A stretch of 64,000 nucleotides of DNA from Phylloscopus collybita. Taxonomy: Eukaryota > Chordata > Aves > Passeriformes > Phylloscopidae. Shown in pieces: positions 24,001 to 35,900 of the stretch; the first letter of the stretch is position 1, and each line of letters opens with the position of its first letter. The notes under the pieces are model-generated. The model worked only from the letters and a program-made list of their open reading frames with translations. It was not told the origin of the DNA and did not search any database. The translations under genes were made by a program, and so were the position numbers. The stretch covers positions 18,743,501 to 18,807,500 of the forward strand of contig JAJNNQ010000019.1 of NCBI GenBank assembly GCA_027886175.1. Reading direction: 5' to 3'.

Positions 24001-25869
24001 GCTGTCCCTTCCCAGCACGGCCCAGGCCAGCAGCAGGAGGTTCCTGAGCAAAACAGCACTGGCACAGCAGTGGGATCACTGCTGGAGCTGGAGCCAGAGC
24101 TGTGGGAGGAGTGCTGCACACCTTCCCCAGCCCCTCCTGCCTGACAGCACCCCCTAAAACACAGGGACAAATGGAAACACGGACAAAGAGGAGGCAGATT
24201 CCAGTGCACCCAGCAGATAAATCCCAGGATATTGTCCCTTCACACCTACAGCTGTCTATGGACAACAATTAACTTGACAAAGGGAGCCAGGAGAGTGTCC
24301 AGAGACACATGAAAAAGGTTTATGCCACATTCAAATGAGTGGATGCCACCCGGCTGCAGACTGCTTCCTTCTTCTTAGTGGGCACTCCATCATTTGAATA
24401 TGCCCCAATAAAGCTGCATCATCAAGAGAGGAACTTTCTGACACCTACTTTTACTGTCCATTTATTCAAAACCAGTAGTCTTCATCAGGCAAATTAATAA
24501 GTGATCATCAGCTTTAGAAAGCAGTTTCACTTGTTCATGCAAACATAGCTCCACTGTAGAAAACAGCTCGCTGCCACTGCCCCAACCTCAGCCTGTGCTG
24601 GCACAGCCAACAACAAAACCCAGTCCATCCTGCCTGGCCATCAGACACCCATGGGAAGCAGGAAAATACCAGGAAACCACTCCAAAAATATGAGCTTATG
24701 CAAAAAACAAAATAACCACCCTATCCCTCTAAAGCAGTCATTATGCACATATATGCAGTAAATAAAATAAATAAATAAATATATATATATATATAAGAGA
24801 GACATTTCACATGGATTTCCTGTGTCACATTATGACATACATGCAATCAGTGATCCCAGGGAACTAACTGAAATCAACCAAAAATATTTAAAAATCAAAA
24901 GTAAATCTCAAAAGAAACCCACTAATGGGAAGTTCACTCATTGAAGGAGTTATAGAAGGGGTTTTTTATAATTGCTGCATCCTGTTTGCTGCATTTGCTT
25001 ATGCAAGGGAAGTGTTTTTAAACTACTGACAGGATAGGTTTAAATGACAAGTCCACATACTTGATCCAGATTGTTCACAGGCACAAGGTGAAAAATATGA
25101 TAAAGAACATGAACAGGTTTTAGTGAGCTGAGCCAGGAAAAAAAAATCAAACCCACACCCCTTCTGAGCAGAAAACAGGACTTTTTTTGTGATTATTAAA
25201 ACAATTTCTATCAAGGCACCTACACAGGCTGATTTCTACTCTGACAAGTGGTTCGGTCACTTCTTTTTATATAATGCAATTATAATCAAGAGAAGCCTGG
25301 TTTACCTCTGCTATCAAAACCATTCCACCGCCTTCAAGCCAAGTATTTCAAGTTAGTAACATAATTCAAGTCGCCTCACTAATATAAAAAAACCTCCAAA
25401 AATCTTATTTTCTCACAGGAGAGCTATAATTTGCAACTTCAGTCTTGCAGTCTGTTCCCTCATGAAAAAGAAAAATCAGGAGAGCACACAGGTCTTCCTC
25501 CACATTTCACAGCATCTTTTACCTTTAATGGCAACTGACCAAAAGCTTCAGGACTGCTCTGGGCTAAAAACGATTCCTAATCCCTGTAACTCAGTCTGGA
25601 ATTCCCACTCAAGGGTGCAGCTAAAAATCCTGGGACTGGTTTGTAAGAATTCCCATCTTAAGAGCAACCAAAAGCAGTTGCCCCAGCCCTGGAAGTGTCC
25701 AAGGGCAGGTTGGAAACGAGGCAAAAGAGGAAGGTGCTGCCCAGTGAAAGCAGGAGCAGAACACAGAGATGCTGCTCCCCACTGTGGGCAGAAAATCCGT
25801 GTGGACAAAGCTCAACTGCAGTCAGTGCTGCCAGAACTGTGGGGGATAATAACAATTTTCAAACATCTT
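21083..25869. other. CTNNA1 intron 7, no gene seen
   Basis: No coding exon recognised. Holds an A/C-rich run of CCAAAA/AACCA repeats at 23371-23428 and an AAAT/AT microsatellite at 24760-24796. Open frames are short and unsupported. Confidence 0.6.
24760..24796 (+). repeat. (AAAT)n(AT)n microsatellite
   Basis: About five AAAT/AAATA units lead into about nine AT units. Confidence 0.9.
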
Positions 25870-26721
25870 AATGGCCAAAGGCAGTGTAGGAATGACTTCA
25901 GTGTGTTCCAGGACGAGGACAATCACCTCACAGAAAGGGACAGGGAAAGGCAGAGGTGTTTAATGCATCCTTTGCCTGTCTCCAACATGGATCACAGAGC
26001 AAGGGGGTCCCAGTGCCCCGAGCTGGAGGACCATGACTGTAACAAGGATCAGCTCCCAGCTGACCCTAAAATTGTGCAGGATCTGCTGCTCCAGCTGGAT
26101 TCCTACAAACCTATGGGGGCCTGATGGGATTCATCCAAGAATCCTCAAAGAGCTGCTGATATCATCACAAAGCCTCTCTCGATGATTTTGGAGTGGTGTT
26201 GGGAATCTGGAGAGGTCCCAGCTGACTGGAAGCTGGGGAACATTGTCCTGATTCTCAAGAAGGGCAAGGAGGAGGACCCCGGAAAGCACAGGCCTGTCAG
26301 TCTCACTTCAGTGCTGGGTAAAGTTATGGAGATTATTCTGGGAGGTGTTGAAAAACACCTGGAGGACAATGCAGGCATCAGTCACAAGCAGCATAGCTAC
26401 AGGAGGGAAGGTCCTGCTGGTCAAACCTGATTTCCTTCTACAACAAGGTATCCCACTTGGTTAATCGAGGAAAGCCAGTTGATGGGATTTTTTTGGACTT
26501 CAGGCTCAGGCTGGATCTCAGGGAAAGGTTCTTCCCCCAGAGGGTGCTGGCCCTGCCCAGGCTCCCCAGGGAATGGGCACGGCCCCGAGGCTGCCAGAGC
26601 TCCAGGAGCCTTTGGGCAGCGCTGCCAGGGGTGCACAGGGGGGATTGCTGGGGGGTCTGGGCAGGGCATTGAAATCCTTGTGGGTTCCTCCAAGTGAGAA
26701 TATTCTGTGATTCTTTAAGTT
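25870..26721 (+). mobile_element. CR1 LINE fragment with decayed reverse transcriptase
   Basis: Three consecutive frame pieces match CR1 ORF2: one ending IVQDLLLQLDSYKPMGA (to 26124); one from about 26182 reading MILEWCWESGEVPADWKLGN, then RPVSLTSVLGKVMEIILGGV; and the end of a fingers/palm segment near 26440-26500. Frames shift near 26120 and 26430. At about 26500 the palm-coding part jumps directly to the CR1 3'-terminal region (GCTGGATCTCAGGGAAAGGT... to ATTCTGTGATTCT near 26715), so most of the catalytic core and the ORF end are deleted. The 5' boundary is approximate. Dead element inside the CTNNA1 intron. Confidence 0.85.
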
Positions 26722-28921
26722 CTTTTTTTAAGTGATGGTGAAACCAAACCTTGAAAATTATTGTCTAGTGCTATCAATGTATTATTTCTTGAGGGGAAAA
26801 AAAGCATTATTGCAACAGCAAAAAGTAATTTTTTCTTACTATTTGCACCTGTGGTGTGGGGGAGGAAGGGAAGGGGTGAAGAGAGGTGTTTGTCAGGTCT
26901 GAAAAACAACAGATTCTCAAACATTTTGTACTACTTTCATATCACTTCCAGGTAACAGATCTATCTACCAGTGCTCTCTTAAGGCTTATTCTTATATCTA
27001 AAAAGTTAATAGCATATGTTTCATGATATATAGCACGGAGGTTCTATACCTCTACAGCACATTTCTACCACCGAAGCAAAAAGATCTATTTATACAGATC
27101 AGTAATGGTAGGAAAGCGCCAGGGTGCCAAGAAAGTCATCCTGTAACAACATACATCTTTCCCCTAGAAGCACAAAAGAAAACCCAAATTGGCAATAACC
27201 CATCACACCTAAACCTGACTTCTCATGGAACCCAGTTTCCCCAGTTTCCATTACATCATCATGCTGGGGCTCTACAAGCCAGACCAGACCCAGCATTAAC
27301 CAAACAAATGTACCTGAAACCTTTTGCAAAACGGCACAGATTTCTATTTCTTGTTAGGCTGGAGATGTTTCTTAGCTGAGCTCAGAGCCAGCTGCAGGGC
27401 TCTGACTGCCCTGGCTCAGTGTGCCAGGCCCCCCTCCAGCAGCACACTCAGATCACAGAATATTCTGAGCTGGAAGGGGCCCACAAGCACAGAGTTCAGC
27501 TCTCAAGTGAATGACCCTCACAGGGATGGTTATTAACAGCACACTCTGACCCCTGAGCACATCTCAGGGTCACCCCCTCCACGCCAGGGCAGCTCCTGTC
27601 TCCACGACACAGAGCAGAGGAGTGTGGTGTCTCCCTCTCACCTAACTCCAGATGGAAAGGGGTTATTTTACAGTGGCTCTGGCATCCTACCCCTGCAGTT
27701 TGCAATCCCTGCTCCTACTCCTGCCTGCTGTGAGGTGCCAGGGCTTAGGACTCTGGCACTCCCAGCCAGGCTGCTCCTTCTCCTGGACCACAGCTCCCAG
27801 CTGCCACCCAGCCCAGACAGGAGCAGAAAACCTGTGCTGGAAAAGCAGCAGGACAGCACCACATCACAACAGCCCCCACAGGCCCTGGGATGGATCAGAA
27901 CTGCTGATAAAAGCTGTTTTAAACCTAGAGTCTTCCTGCAGCACCCAGCTCAAAATGATGCTGGATCCTCACAGCCAAGTGCAGGCAGGTGAGACCTGAC
28001 CCAGGCTGCTGTGAGTGACAACCAGGAGCTCCAGGGGGGCTTGCCCAATATTCTGTCATCACTTCCAGCTGCTTCCTGCTGAGGAGATTTTGCTGAGTGA
28101 CGACTGGCTAAGCCTGGCTACAGGTCAATTCATCTTCACTTCCAGTTTGCCTGGTGAGATGGGAGAAGCAGGAGGGATGGGGGAATGTCTCAGAATACCA
28201 AATCAGGGGGACAAACCACTTCTACAGGAGCCACCAGAGAGATGCTGGGGCTGAAGAGTAATCTCCCACTAGAGCTGCTTTTTTACAGGCCTGTTTTTTC
28301 TTTTTTATGTTAATTAGCAACCCTATCTAAGGAATATCTCAAGTTTTTCCTTCTCAGATTATGTGAATTAATAGATACATCCAGAAGCACGAAAAGCAGG
28401 TTAAAGTTTACACCTGCAGTAATTGTAAAAACCTTGAGATATTGTGGTTTTTATCAAATTTTACATGTGTGCAAAAGGCTTTAGAAATGGAACTAAAATT
28501 GGAACAACACAGACCCCTGCAAAACTGAAATTAAAAGGAGTGAGCCAAGGCAGCATATGCCCTTTCCAAGAGGAAGAGAATGTATTATAAATCTGGGAAT
28601 AAAGCCACCTAACTCCTGGCAAGACAGCTTGGAGAAACAGATAATAAAGCAATCCTACCAATATGGTCACAAGACATTCAAAGTTAGAATTAATGTATCC
28701 TTTATTCTTTATTAGAAATATAAATAGGTTTAATTTGCAACAGATTTTAAAGTGTTTCCTGTACGGGGGGATTCAGCAGTCTTATCTTGCAATACAGCAA
28801 CAGAAAAAGTAGGTATGGAGTTGCCTTTGACAGGAAGCAATAGGCATTAAACACCAGGAACCACAGGAAAAGCTGAATTGTCAAGCCTGGGCAGCAGCAA
28901 AAGCAGCAGAATTTCCTCTCC
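26722..28921. other. CTNNA1 intron 7 with a short CR1 piece
   Basis: No coding exon recognised apart from the CR1 piece listed at 27451-27535. Open frames around 27620-28000 have no family or splice support. Confidence 0.6.
27451..27535 (-). mobile_element. CR1 LINE 3' end fragment
   Basis: GATCACAGAATATTCTGAGC followed by TGGAAGGGGCCCACAAGCAC is the reverse complement of a CR1 3' end, of a different subfamily from those at 20.9 and 28.9 kb. Confidence 0.7.
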
Positions 28922-29395
28922 ATCACAGAATCCCAGAATGGTTTGGGTGGGAAGGGACTTCAAAGCTGATCTCACCCCATCCCATGGGCAGGGACACCTC
29001 CCACTGTCCCAGGCTGCTCCCAGCCCAGTGTCCAGCCTGGCCTTGGGCACTGCCAGGGATCCAGGGGCAGCCACAGCTGCTCTGGGCACCCTGTGCCAGC
29101 CCTGCCCACCCTGCCAGGGAACAATTCCTGCCCAATCTCCCAGCCAGCCCTGCCCCCTGGCACTGGGAGCCATTCCCTGTGTCCTGTCCTTCCATCCCTT
29201 GGCAATTGTCTCTCTCCATCTTCCCTGCAGCTCCTTCAGGCCCTGCAAGGCCACCCTGAGCTCAGCCCAAAGCTTCTCCTCTGCAGGTGAACAATCCCAG
29301 CTGTGCCAGCCTTTCCTCCCAGCAGAGCTGCTCCATCCCTCTGCTCATCCTGGAGCCTCCTCTGGCCTGGCCCCAGTGATGCCTGAAGTTTGAGC
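28922..29395 (-). mobile_element. CR1 LINE fragment, 3' part
   Basis: Begins with ATCACAGAATCCCAGAATGG then TTTGGGTGGGAAGGGACTTC, the reverse complement of a CR1 3' terminus. It runs through the typical CTGTCCCAGGCTGCTCC, CCAGCCTGGCCTTGGGCACT and CAGCTGCTCTGGGCACCCTG blocks to about CTCATCCTGGAGCCTCC. The element appears to resume at about 29815 after an LTR-bearing interruption. The 171-codon open frame across it is not a gene. Confidence 0.9.
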
Positions 29396-29452
29396 TTTCA
29401 TGCTTTTCAGACTCTGTGCTGCCTCGGTGTGCAGCTCTGAGCCTCACTCAGT

Positions 29453-29808
29453 GTCAGTCAGCTCTCTTCACAGGGTAGGCAGACAGAACAAATCCTTTTC
29501 CAACTTCAGACCAAGGACAACTGTTACAAGTTTCAGGCCCAAAAAAGCTTAAACAAGGAAGGGCTGAGGGGAGACAACAACGGGGATAGAACTTCATACC
29601 TGAAGCTGTAATTGGACAATTAACCCCAATATGCAAATGAACCAAAACTTATAAAAGTGTGAAACCGTGTGACCAGTCATCCATTTTGTGGCCATATCTT
29701 GGGTGTAGTCCTGGCCAGGCTCTTGTACTGCCCAAGGTGTATCCTTAAAGGTCTTTTAATAACTATCTACTTTATTCTCTTAGCTCTGTCCACTCTCTGC
29801 TCCAGGTC
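29453..29808 (+). mobile_element. solo LTR of an endogenous retrovirus, interrupting a CR1
   Basis: Non-coding, about 355 bp. Starts near TGTCAGTCAGC, has a TATAAAAG box at about 29651, then GGGTGTAGTCC, TGCCCAAGGTGTATCC and a pyrimidine-rich end (CTCTGTCCACTCTCTGCTCC). The same landmarks in the same order occur at 43514-43905, so both belong to one LTR family. It lies between two parts of one minus-strand CR1 and so is younger than that CR1. Boundaries approximate; no target duplication settled. Confidence 0.7.
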
Positions 29809-29814
29809 AGCCTT

Positions 29815-29960
29815 CTCAAGGCATCTCCACCAGCTCCAGGTCCTCCCTGTGCTGGGCCCCAGGGCTGGGGAAGCTCAGCAGGTTCAGCATCTGTGGAGTC
29901 AGGAGGAAGTCCCTGAGAAGCCAAAAGGGCTCAGAAGCAGCCCTGGCTGCTCAGGAGGGG
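29815..29960 (-). mobile_element. CR1 LINE fragment, continuation beyond the LTR
   Basis: CATCTCCACCAGCTCCAGGT followed by CCTCCCTGTGCTGGGCCCCA is the part of CR1 that normally follows the CTGGAGCCTCCTCTGGCC block seen at about 29350. The two pieces are therefore probably one insertion split by later sequence. Confidence 0.6.
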
Positions 29961-32900
29961 GATCCCACTGAGTGCACTCAGACCAAGCCAACCTCATCCA
30001 CATCACCTCCACTCACCCTGAGCCAGTGACTTACTGGGGCACCGTGGGGGATTAAAAAGCCCAGAAACGTGGTGTGCATACCTTCATTTCTCACAGAGGC
30101 ACCACCAAACCATTATTTACTAAGCTAACTAATTAGCCAGCCACCCTTGCAGATAATAAGAATGCATTAAAGTATTTAAAATTCCAGTACAAGCCTGACA
30201 CATACGAAGTGGCTGCCCTTCTTCAAAAGAAAATGAATGTCAAAGGAGATAAACCATTTAGAACACTCAGCACATCTGAAGTGCAGGGGAAAGGTGGCAT
30301 CACCTCAGCATCCAGGAAAAGAAAGGAAAACAAAGCTGAGTGCTATGGGATGCCAAGGCATTCACTTTTTTTTTTTTTGTATCAGCTTCTACTTCTAAAG
30401 AGATCATTAGATACACAATTTGAATTAGCATTAGATAGATGATAAAGTAACAGCTATTCAAAACAAACAGAATTAATACACAGAACTGCAAAAGCTGGCA
30501 CAGAAAAAGCAGGAGACTGATGGCACTTAAGCTGACAGTAATCTGAAAAACCCAGCTGGTAAATTCAGTTTTACACCAAGAAATAAGTTGTAACTGAATC
30601 TACACTTCACTGCAGTCTAGCACTGAAAGCACCCTTCCCTCCACACAGGCACTGCTCCAGGAGTGGGTAATAGAATCAAAGTCATAGAGCGAGTTTACAA
30701 AATGTATAAAATAATCAATCCACTGGAAATGACACCAGGAATGCTCCCAGGGGATACAAGGGCCCTGTGTACTTGATGTAATCCTGCTCTTTCAAACAGA
30801 GTTCCTCAAGTCCAGCTGAGCATACCCATGACTTGGGGGCGTGGAGGAAATAGGTTTCTATAGCACTACAAAAACTGACCAGGGATAAAAACCTAGAGGA
30901 AGTTTGGAGAATTCAGCATGTGCCACCAAAAAGGCAGTTTTACATTCTCTGTGAAAAAAACCTTCAGGAGAGCATATGGGGGGGTACAGGACAGGAAGAT
31001 CTGCAGAGTTACACCCTGTTCCTCTCCACACACACTCCTGCCAGGCTCTCCTCACTCAGCACACCCCTGAGCACCTGCACACGGGGGAGCAGCCCCTGGG
31101 GTGAGAAAAGCTGGGACTGGCAGCAGTGGGGAGGAGCAGGAGCCCAGCCCACCCAGGAGAGCCCGGGCAGAACCTTCACCTGTGGCTACCAGAGAGCCAC
31201 ACCTGCAAACCCACCCTCACAAGAACATCAACTGCTCCATGGCCTGGTGAAGACCCTGCCTGGCCCTGCAGGAGGAACATGCCCATCCTGGAGGCCATTA
31301 GCTCCAAAGGGGTCAGCTGCCCAGGCACAAGGCAGAAGGGATTTCGACTTCTTTCTCTTCAGTTATTTCTGCATTAACGTCTCGTTTTCTTGGCTTTTTT
31401 TTAGTCCAGTGACCTCTAAAATTTGGATTCTTTGACTCCTGGAGAGATGCCCAAAAAACTCATTCTGCCTCTAAGGAAATTCACAATTTGGCATTTAAGG
31501 GGAACAGTATCAAGTGATATGGCTGCAGTCTTATTTTGTACTTGACATCAGAGCTCGCCAGTCACCTTCTTGCCCCAAAATGATTCAATAAAGAGTCCTC
31601 AAAGGAGAGGTTCAAAGGCACAGCAGGGAAGAGGAAGCCAGCCCCACATCCCACATTCCTCCCTACACAATCCAGGAGGCTGAGTGGTGAGGGGAGGATA
31701 CACACACAAACCCTTTGAAAAGAGGAAAATGAGATTGAAGCCACAGATGCAGGAGCCACCTGGGCAGCATCACACAGCCAGTTGCTCAACCTCTACACAA
31801 GCAGAATTAATTGCATTAATTCTGGGGTTTAGTCAAGAGGATTTGAATAAAAATAATGCATACTTAAAAGCAGTGCACAGTATTGGGTTAAAAACCATGG
31901 GGACAGAGTGTAAAAGGAGGGATCTGACTTGTGCACCACTGACACTCACAGCTGCAATTCATCTGCTGGGAAGCCTGAAAGGAAAAACATCCATCAACTT
32001 CCAACACCAGATACAGGACAAAACGTGTGTGTTACAAACAAGTCCCAGGGTTATCTTCCTACTCAGCAAATGGGCTTTTTAAAGCACCATATACCAATGT
32101 TGCAGGCAATATCAGAAAACAAAACAAACTCAAAAAATATAGCTAAAGTCTCAAGCACATAATGAGATTGGTGTCTCAAAGAAATTGCTGAAGTATCTCC
32201 AGCATTCCTGAATATCTCTGTACCTATTTTAATTTGAGGAGAAATTATGCAACTGCATTCAAATATCAAGACAACATCAAGAGAAATTTAACAGTATCAG
32301 AATTATTTGAAGTCTTGAATAGTTTAGGATAGTCAATGTTCCAACTCCCCAAAACTGCCCCTGTGTGCAGCCTCATGGCCAAATCTCCATCTGTCATCAT
32401 ATTAAAAAAGCTGCCTGCCACACTTGCAGGTAGGAACCTTAGTCCAAAGTTCAATCAAAGGCAACAGAAACTACTTTATGGGTTTTTGGGGTTTTTTTTA
32501 AGGAATCTGTCCTTTAAATACAAGGTCAAAATAAATCCCCTAAACCCCAGCAGATGAAAGGCAAGCCAGAAGGATGCTCTGGAGCAGTCATGGCACCCAG
32601 GACTGACCCACCCACATCCCCACCATGCCCCTCATCTCTGTCCAGTCACTCCCATGTCACCACACCTCCTGTGCCCCACAGACTTCACTCTCAGGATACC
32701 ACACCTACAAAGCTGAACTGATCCTAAACCAAGAGCCTTCTGTTTTCAGAGCCTTTTTCCCCCCAGAGAAGTAGCAGGCTTCATTTCCCCAGATCACTCC
32801 GCAAGTTTCAGAAAGTAACTGATAACGTCAATTCACGTTATCATATTCAGCAAACCACAGCTGACAGCACCTCAGGCATATCAAAGAGATTCTGAGCTGA

Positions 32901-35900
32901 GAAGCAATTTTTTTCTTCTGGCCACATATGGCAGCAGTGGAGCACCCAATGAATGGAAAAAGCCTTGTTTCTTGACAGGCAGAGGTTAGCAGGAACACAG
33001 TGGAGTCGATACTCCACGAGCGGCTGCACATCCCACAATATTTGCCTTCCCTCTGACACACACAATAAAGAAAAACACTCTCCATTTGTGGAAGGCACAG
33101 GTATTTGTGAAAGCTAGCACAGAACCATCTGGGTTTGTTTCTTCACTGCCTACTGCTAATTTTGCACATGTCCTGGTTTTCCCTTTGTGGCTCGATGCCA
33201 GTGCTTTCTTTAATTGGTGCTGAGAAAAATGCACCTTTTAGCCCACCTTTGCAAAGCAGCTCCTGGCCTGACAGCCTCTGGCTTTGCTGCTGTTATTGTA
33301 AGGGAACTACTCTTCTAGAATGCCTGTTAAGCAAAAATAATTTGTAAGTATCCAGTCTCCAAAGTCATGAAGTGTTTCCAGATAGCCTGAGCAGGTTTTT
33401 AACCCTGCCAAACACAAGCTGGCTCCCCTCTAACTCCTGTCCCTCCTGCTAAAAGAACGTGTCCCTGAGCAGGCCAGAAGAAAGCCAACGTTCTCTCCTC
33501 TATTTCAGCAGCTTTCCAAGATACAGCTTAAGCCTCATCCTTTTCTCAGACATGAGAAGGATTAAGTCACTCTTCTGCCTCCATTTAAATCCAGAGGGCT
33601 GCCACTATTTGGATAAGCCACAAATGCTAATTATTCTGTATTGATTCTGTTGACTTTCTGGGACAAAGGAGGTCTGAAGCTCCAGGACACATTAAGAGCA
33701 TTACAGAACATCAGCTTTCTTACACAGCATAAAGCAGGTTAAGCAAGAGCAGAGTCTGGATAATAAGTAGCACATCCAGAAGAGAATATCCAGGTTTCCA
33801 TCAAGACCTCTAATGCTTGCAGCAGGAGCTGTAAAAAAGATGCAGAGGTATTGGCAAGGAAAAAAATAGAAGAGCACAACAGGTTTTGCATGTCATGGGA
33901 ACAGTGGAGAGGAGACAAGTGACAGCACACAGCCACAGGGATGGGTGTGTACATGGACATTGACTGTTCCCTTTCTCTCCCTGAATCCCAAATCTATCTC
34001 CTGAATCCCATCCTGCAGATGGAACTTCATCCAGAGTTTGCAGTAGATCAAGGCAAAAGAAAAAGGAGAAGTCGAGGACTTGAGATGCAAGTATGTTGTT
34101 GCAATACAAGAACTGTGGTATTCCAGCTTTGCAATAATTCCATCAGCCCTTTCCTCCAACGAGAGGAAATGAAAAGCCCAGTTGTGTGTGTAATACTTCT
34201 GCACACTGAGAGCATGATCCTGCTGGAGGCTAAAAGACTGTTTATCCACAGATCAGCAGTCACTGTGCAAACTTACATGCTCCATTCCATCCATACTCCT
34301 CGAATTTGACTTTGAGAGACTACTCAAGTATCACCAAATGGAGTTGCATTAGGGGTGACTACATATTTGATCTTATGTAGGCAGATAAAGTTCAAATATT
34401 TTCCTACAAAACAGTAGAATTCAAATTAATTAAGACACAAGCCACAATGTTAAAGCAGAATCCATGCACAGCATTAGTGTATTTATGTAAAACCACTTAC
34501 AACTCAAGGAAAGTAAAACATTGCAAAATGCCAACCTTCATATCACAAACAAGGCTGTACACATTATTGTTGCACGTTTTCCCTGCACCAATCTTAAATG
34601 TTATTTGATCAACATGAGATTAAGAAAGGTCAAGACTTATAATGCATTATCAGAAGATTAGAAAGCATTAACCTTGGAGATGCACACATGCCTGGCAAGA
34701 AAGGAAAACCCAGGTGTTTCACCAACAGAAAACCAAAGGGTGAGGGGGGAAAGGAGGGACCAGGTAGGATGGGCGTACTTCACTGCCACTCAAAGTATCC
34801 ACAGGACTCAATTCCTCTTCAGAGCCAGCACTAGAGCTCAGCTCTGCTGCACAGCTGGCTGCAGTGAGCACTGTAAGTGAGGGCAGCCACCTTCCTTCTT
34901 TTACATACATTAAGAGTCTGTAACAAAAATGCTGCAAAGCACGGAAAGGCTGCAAGGGTGAGTTCTGCTGTACGAGGCAGTTCAGAACAAGTCCCAGCTG
35001 CTGTCAAATCTACTCAGTTTAAGAGAGTTCTCGCTGGCAGCTCTGCACCAAACAAGCAGCAAAGGCTGAAGGCAGTGGATGGAGGGCAGCAGGGATTTAA
35101 GACTTCAGGAGACTCCTATTGGAACCAGAGCTGAGGTGTGAGTGCTGGGCTTTGCTGGGATTCTCTCATGAGGCACTCAGCGAGCCATATGCTTCTTGAA
35201 GAGATGCATCTGTACAGCACAAAAACTACCTTGGGTCTGGAAAAGCATCCAGGACTCGCAAATTGTGCCAAGCCAGCATCAGTGGCTGCACCGGCATGTG
35301 CCCCCACCCAGGGCACACAGCTGGAGCCCAGATGTGCTGCCCACCCTCTCCCCTCTGGGGCTGGGCACCCTGAGATTTTTTGGGGTCTCTAAAGCAGCAA
35401 TTCCACATCAACATTGGGACAAGCTCAGGGAAACCACTTGGAGTGACAGGGAAGACTCTGAAGAGCTTCAAAACCCGAAGACCACAACTTCATATGAGCT
35501 GGACTCTTCAGAACTCCTCTTAAATTCCTGAAGTATTACTTACAAGTAATTCCTTGTGTTGTTCCCTAAGCAACAGAAGGCACCAGAACATCTCCTGAAA
35601 ACCCCATACTAAGTCCCAAACCAGGATGGTGTTGGGTGAACACCTGGAAGCTTGATTCTGTAGCCCAAAAATGCCTGACTGACACAGTGTGAAGTTCTCA
35701 CCACCTTCATCTGGCTTCGCTCCAATGATGCTGAAATATTTACTCTATGGCAGCCCATAAGCATTAAACTTAAAACTCTTATCACTTCAGAAATGTTCTG
35801 TTTTTAAAAGCAGCATCTTTGTCAAAGCAATAATGTCTATGGAAATCAGGGCCCAGCATAACAGCACAGCTCTCGACTGAGCAGCAAAGTCCATGACAGG

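Noticed and set aside
25462..26124. 220-codon open frame as a host gene
   Set aside because: Its second half is CR1 ORF2 text continuing out of frame; the first half shows no domain or splice support.
28878..29393. 171-codon open frame rich in Pro, Ser and Ala
   Set aside because: It is antisense CR1 3' sequence.
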